Source of the DNA: Lachnospiraceae bacterium
Lineage (GTDB): Bacteria > Bacillota > Clostridia > Lachnospirales > Lachnospiraceae
Length of the DNA stretch: 22,685 bases
Direction of reading: 5' to 3'
Assembly (NCBI GenBank): GCA_900766575.1
Contig: CAAFVW010000033.1
Location: 1-22,685, forward strand
Shown: positions 22,662-22,685 of the stretch, one piece after another
How the letters are laid out: every line of letters begins with the position of its first letter
Position numbering within the stretch: the first letter of the stretch is position 1
The notes under the pieces: generated by a model
What the model saw: the letters and a program-made list of their open reading frames with translations, nothing else
Databases searched by the model: none
Told to the model about the DNA's origin: nothing
Made by a program: the position numbers and the translations under genes

Positions 22662-22685
22662 TGTCTTATTGAAATCACTTCAAAA

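Overview
The window looks like a chromosomal segment from a gut-type Firmicute of class Clostridia, most likely a Lachnospiraceae. Reasons: moderate GC, strong AGGAGG-type ribosome sites, a two-subunit aspartate transcarbamoylase (PyrB plus PyrI), a fused FolB-FolK, a Gx transporter/NusG domain II pair beside ApbE, a DUF5050 surface-anchored protein and a DUF815 ATPase behind pheA. This placement is by recognition of protein families, not by a database search. No phage, transposase, CRISPR array, tRNA or rRNA was recognised.

Layout. 63-2123 (+): the end of a uronate/pectin catabolic operon, with KDPG aldolase carrying an extra C-terminal domain, then KDG kinase, closed by a terminator. 2259-3657 (-): pyrB-pyrI for pyrimidine synthesis, with its own terminator. 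3857-4396 (-): a nitroreductase with a clear promoter and terminator. 4647-5027 (+): a small PH-like protein behind a good sigma-A promoter and a 100-base leader. 5102-6475 (+): a MATE efflux pump. 6494-6916 (-): a CmpB-like membrane protein.

7008-11108 (+): a compact folate operon, folC-folE-HD hydrolase-folP-folBK. It covers GTP to dihydrofolate except the removal of phosphates from dihydroneopterin triphosphate, and the unexplained HD-domain gene in the middle is a natural candidate for that step. 11086-12035 (-) holds a Gx transporter and a NusG domain II protein, divergent from the ApbE flavin transferase at 12090-13154 (+): a module associated with covalently flavinylated extracytoplasmic electron transfer. 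Then come an ArsR-family metal sensor (13232-13582) with a perfect palindrome upstream and a tail-to-tail DUF5050 protein (13584-14609).

14610-15005 is a 396-base gene-free stretch full of short palindromes, with a 24-base direct repeat and a long imperfect hairpin. From 15006 to 22486 (+) the genes are closely spaced and probably one transcription unit: pheA, DUF815 AAA+ ATPase, ppx/gppA with an HD domain, ppk1, maf and a HAD phosphatase. It joins phenylalanine synthesis to polyphosphate turnover and nucleotide/phosphoester clean-up. The window closes with a 142-base nested hairpin (22520-22661) that resembles the hairpin at 14.85 kb in layout.

Most of the window is ordinary housekeeping metabolism. 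The parts that most deserve attention are the HD protein of the folate operon, the aldolase fusion, the two palindromic intergenic elements, and the orphan metal sensor with its putative operator.
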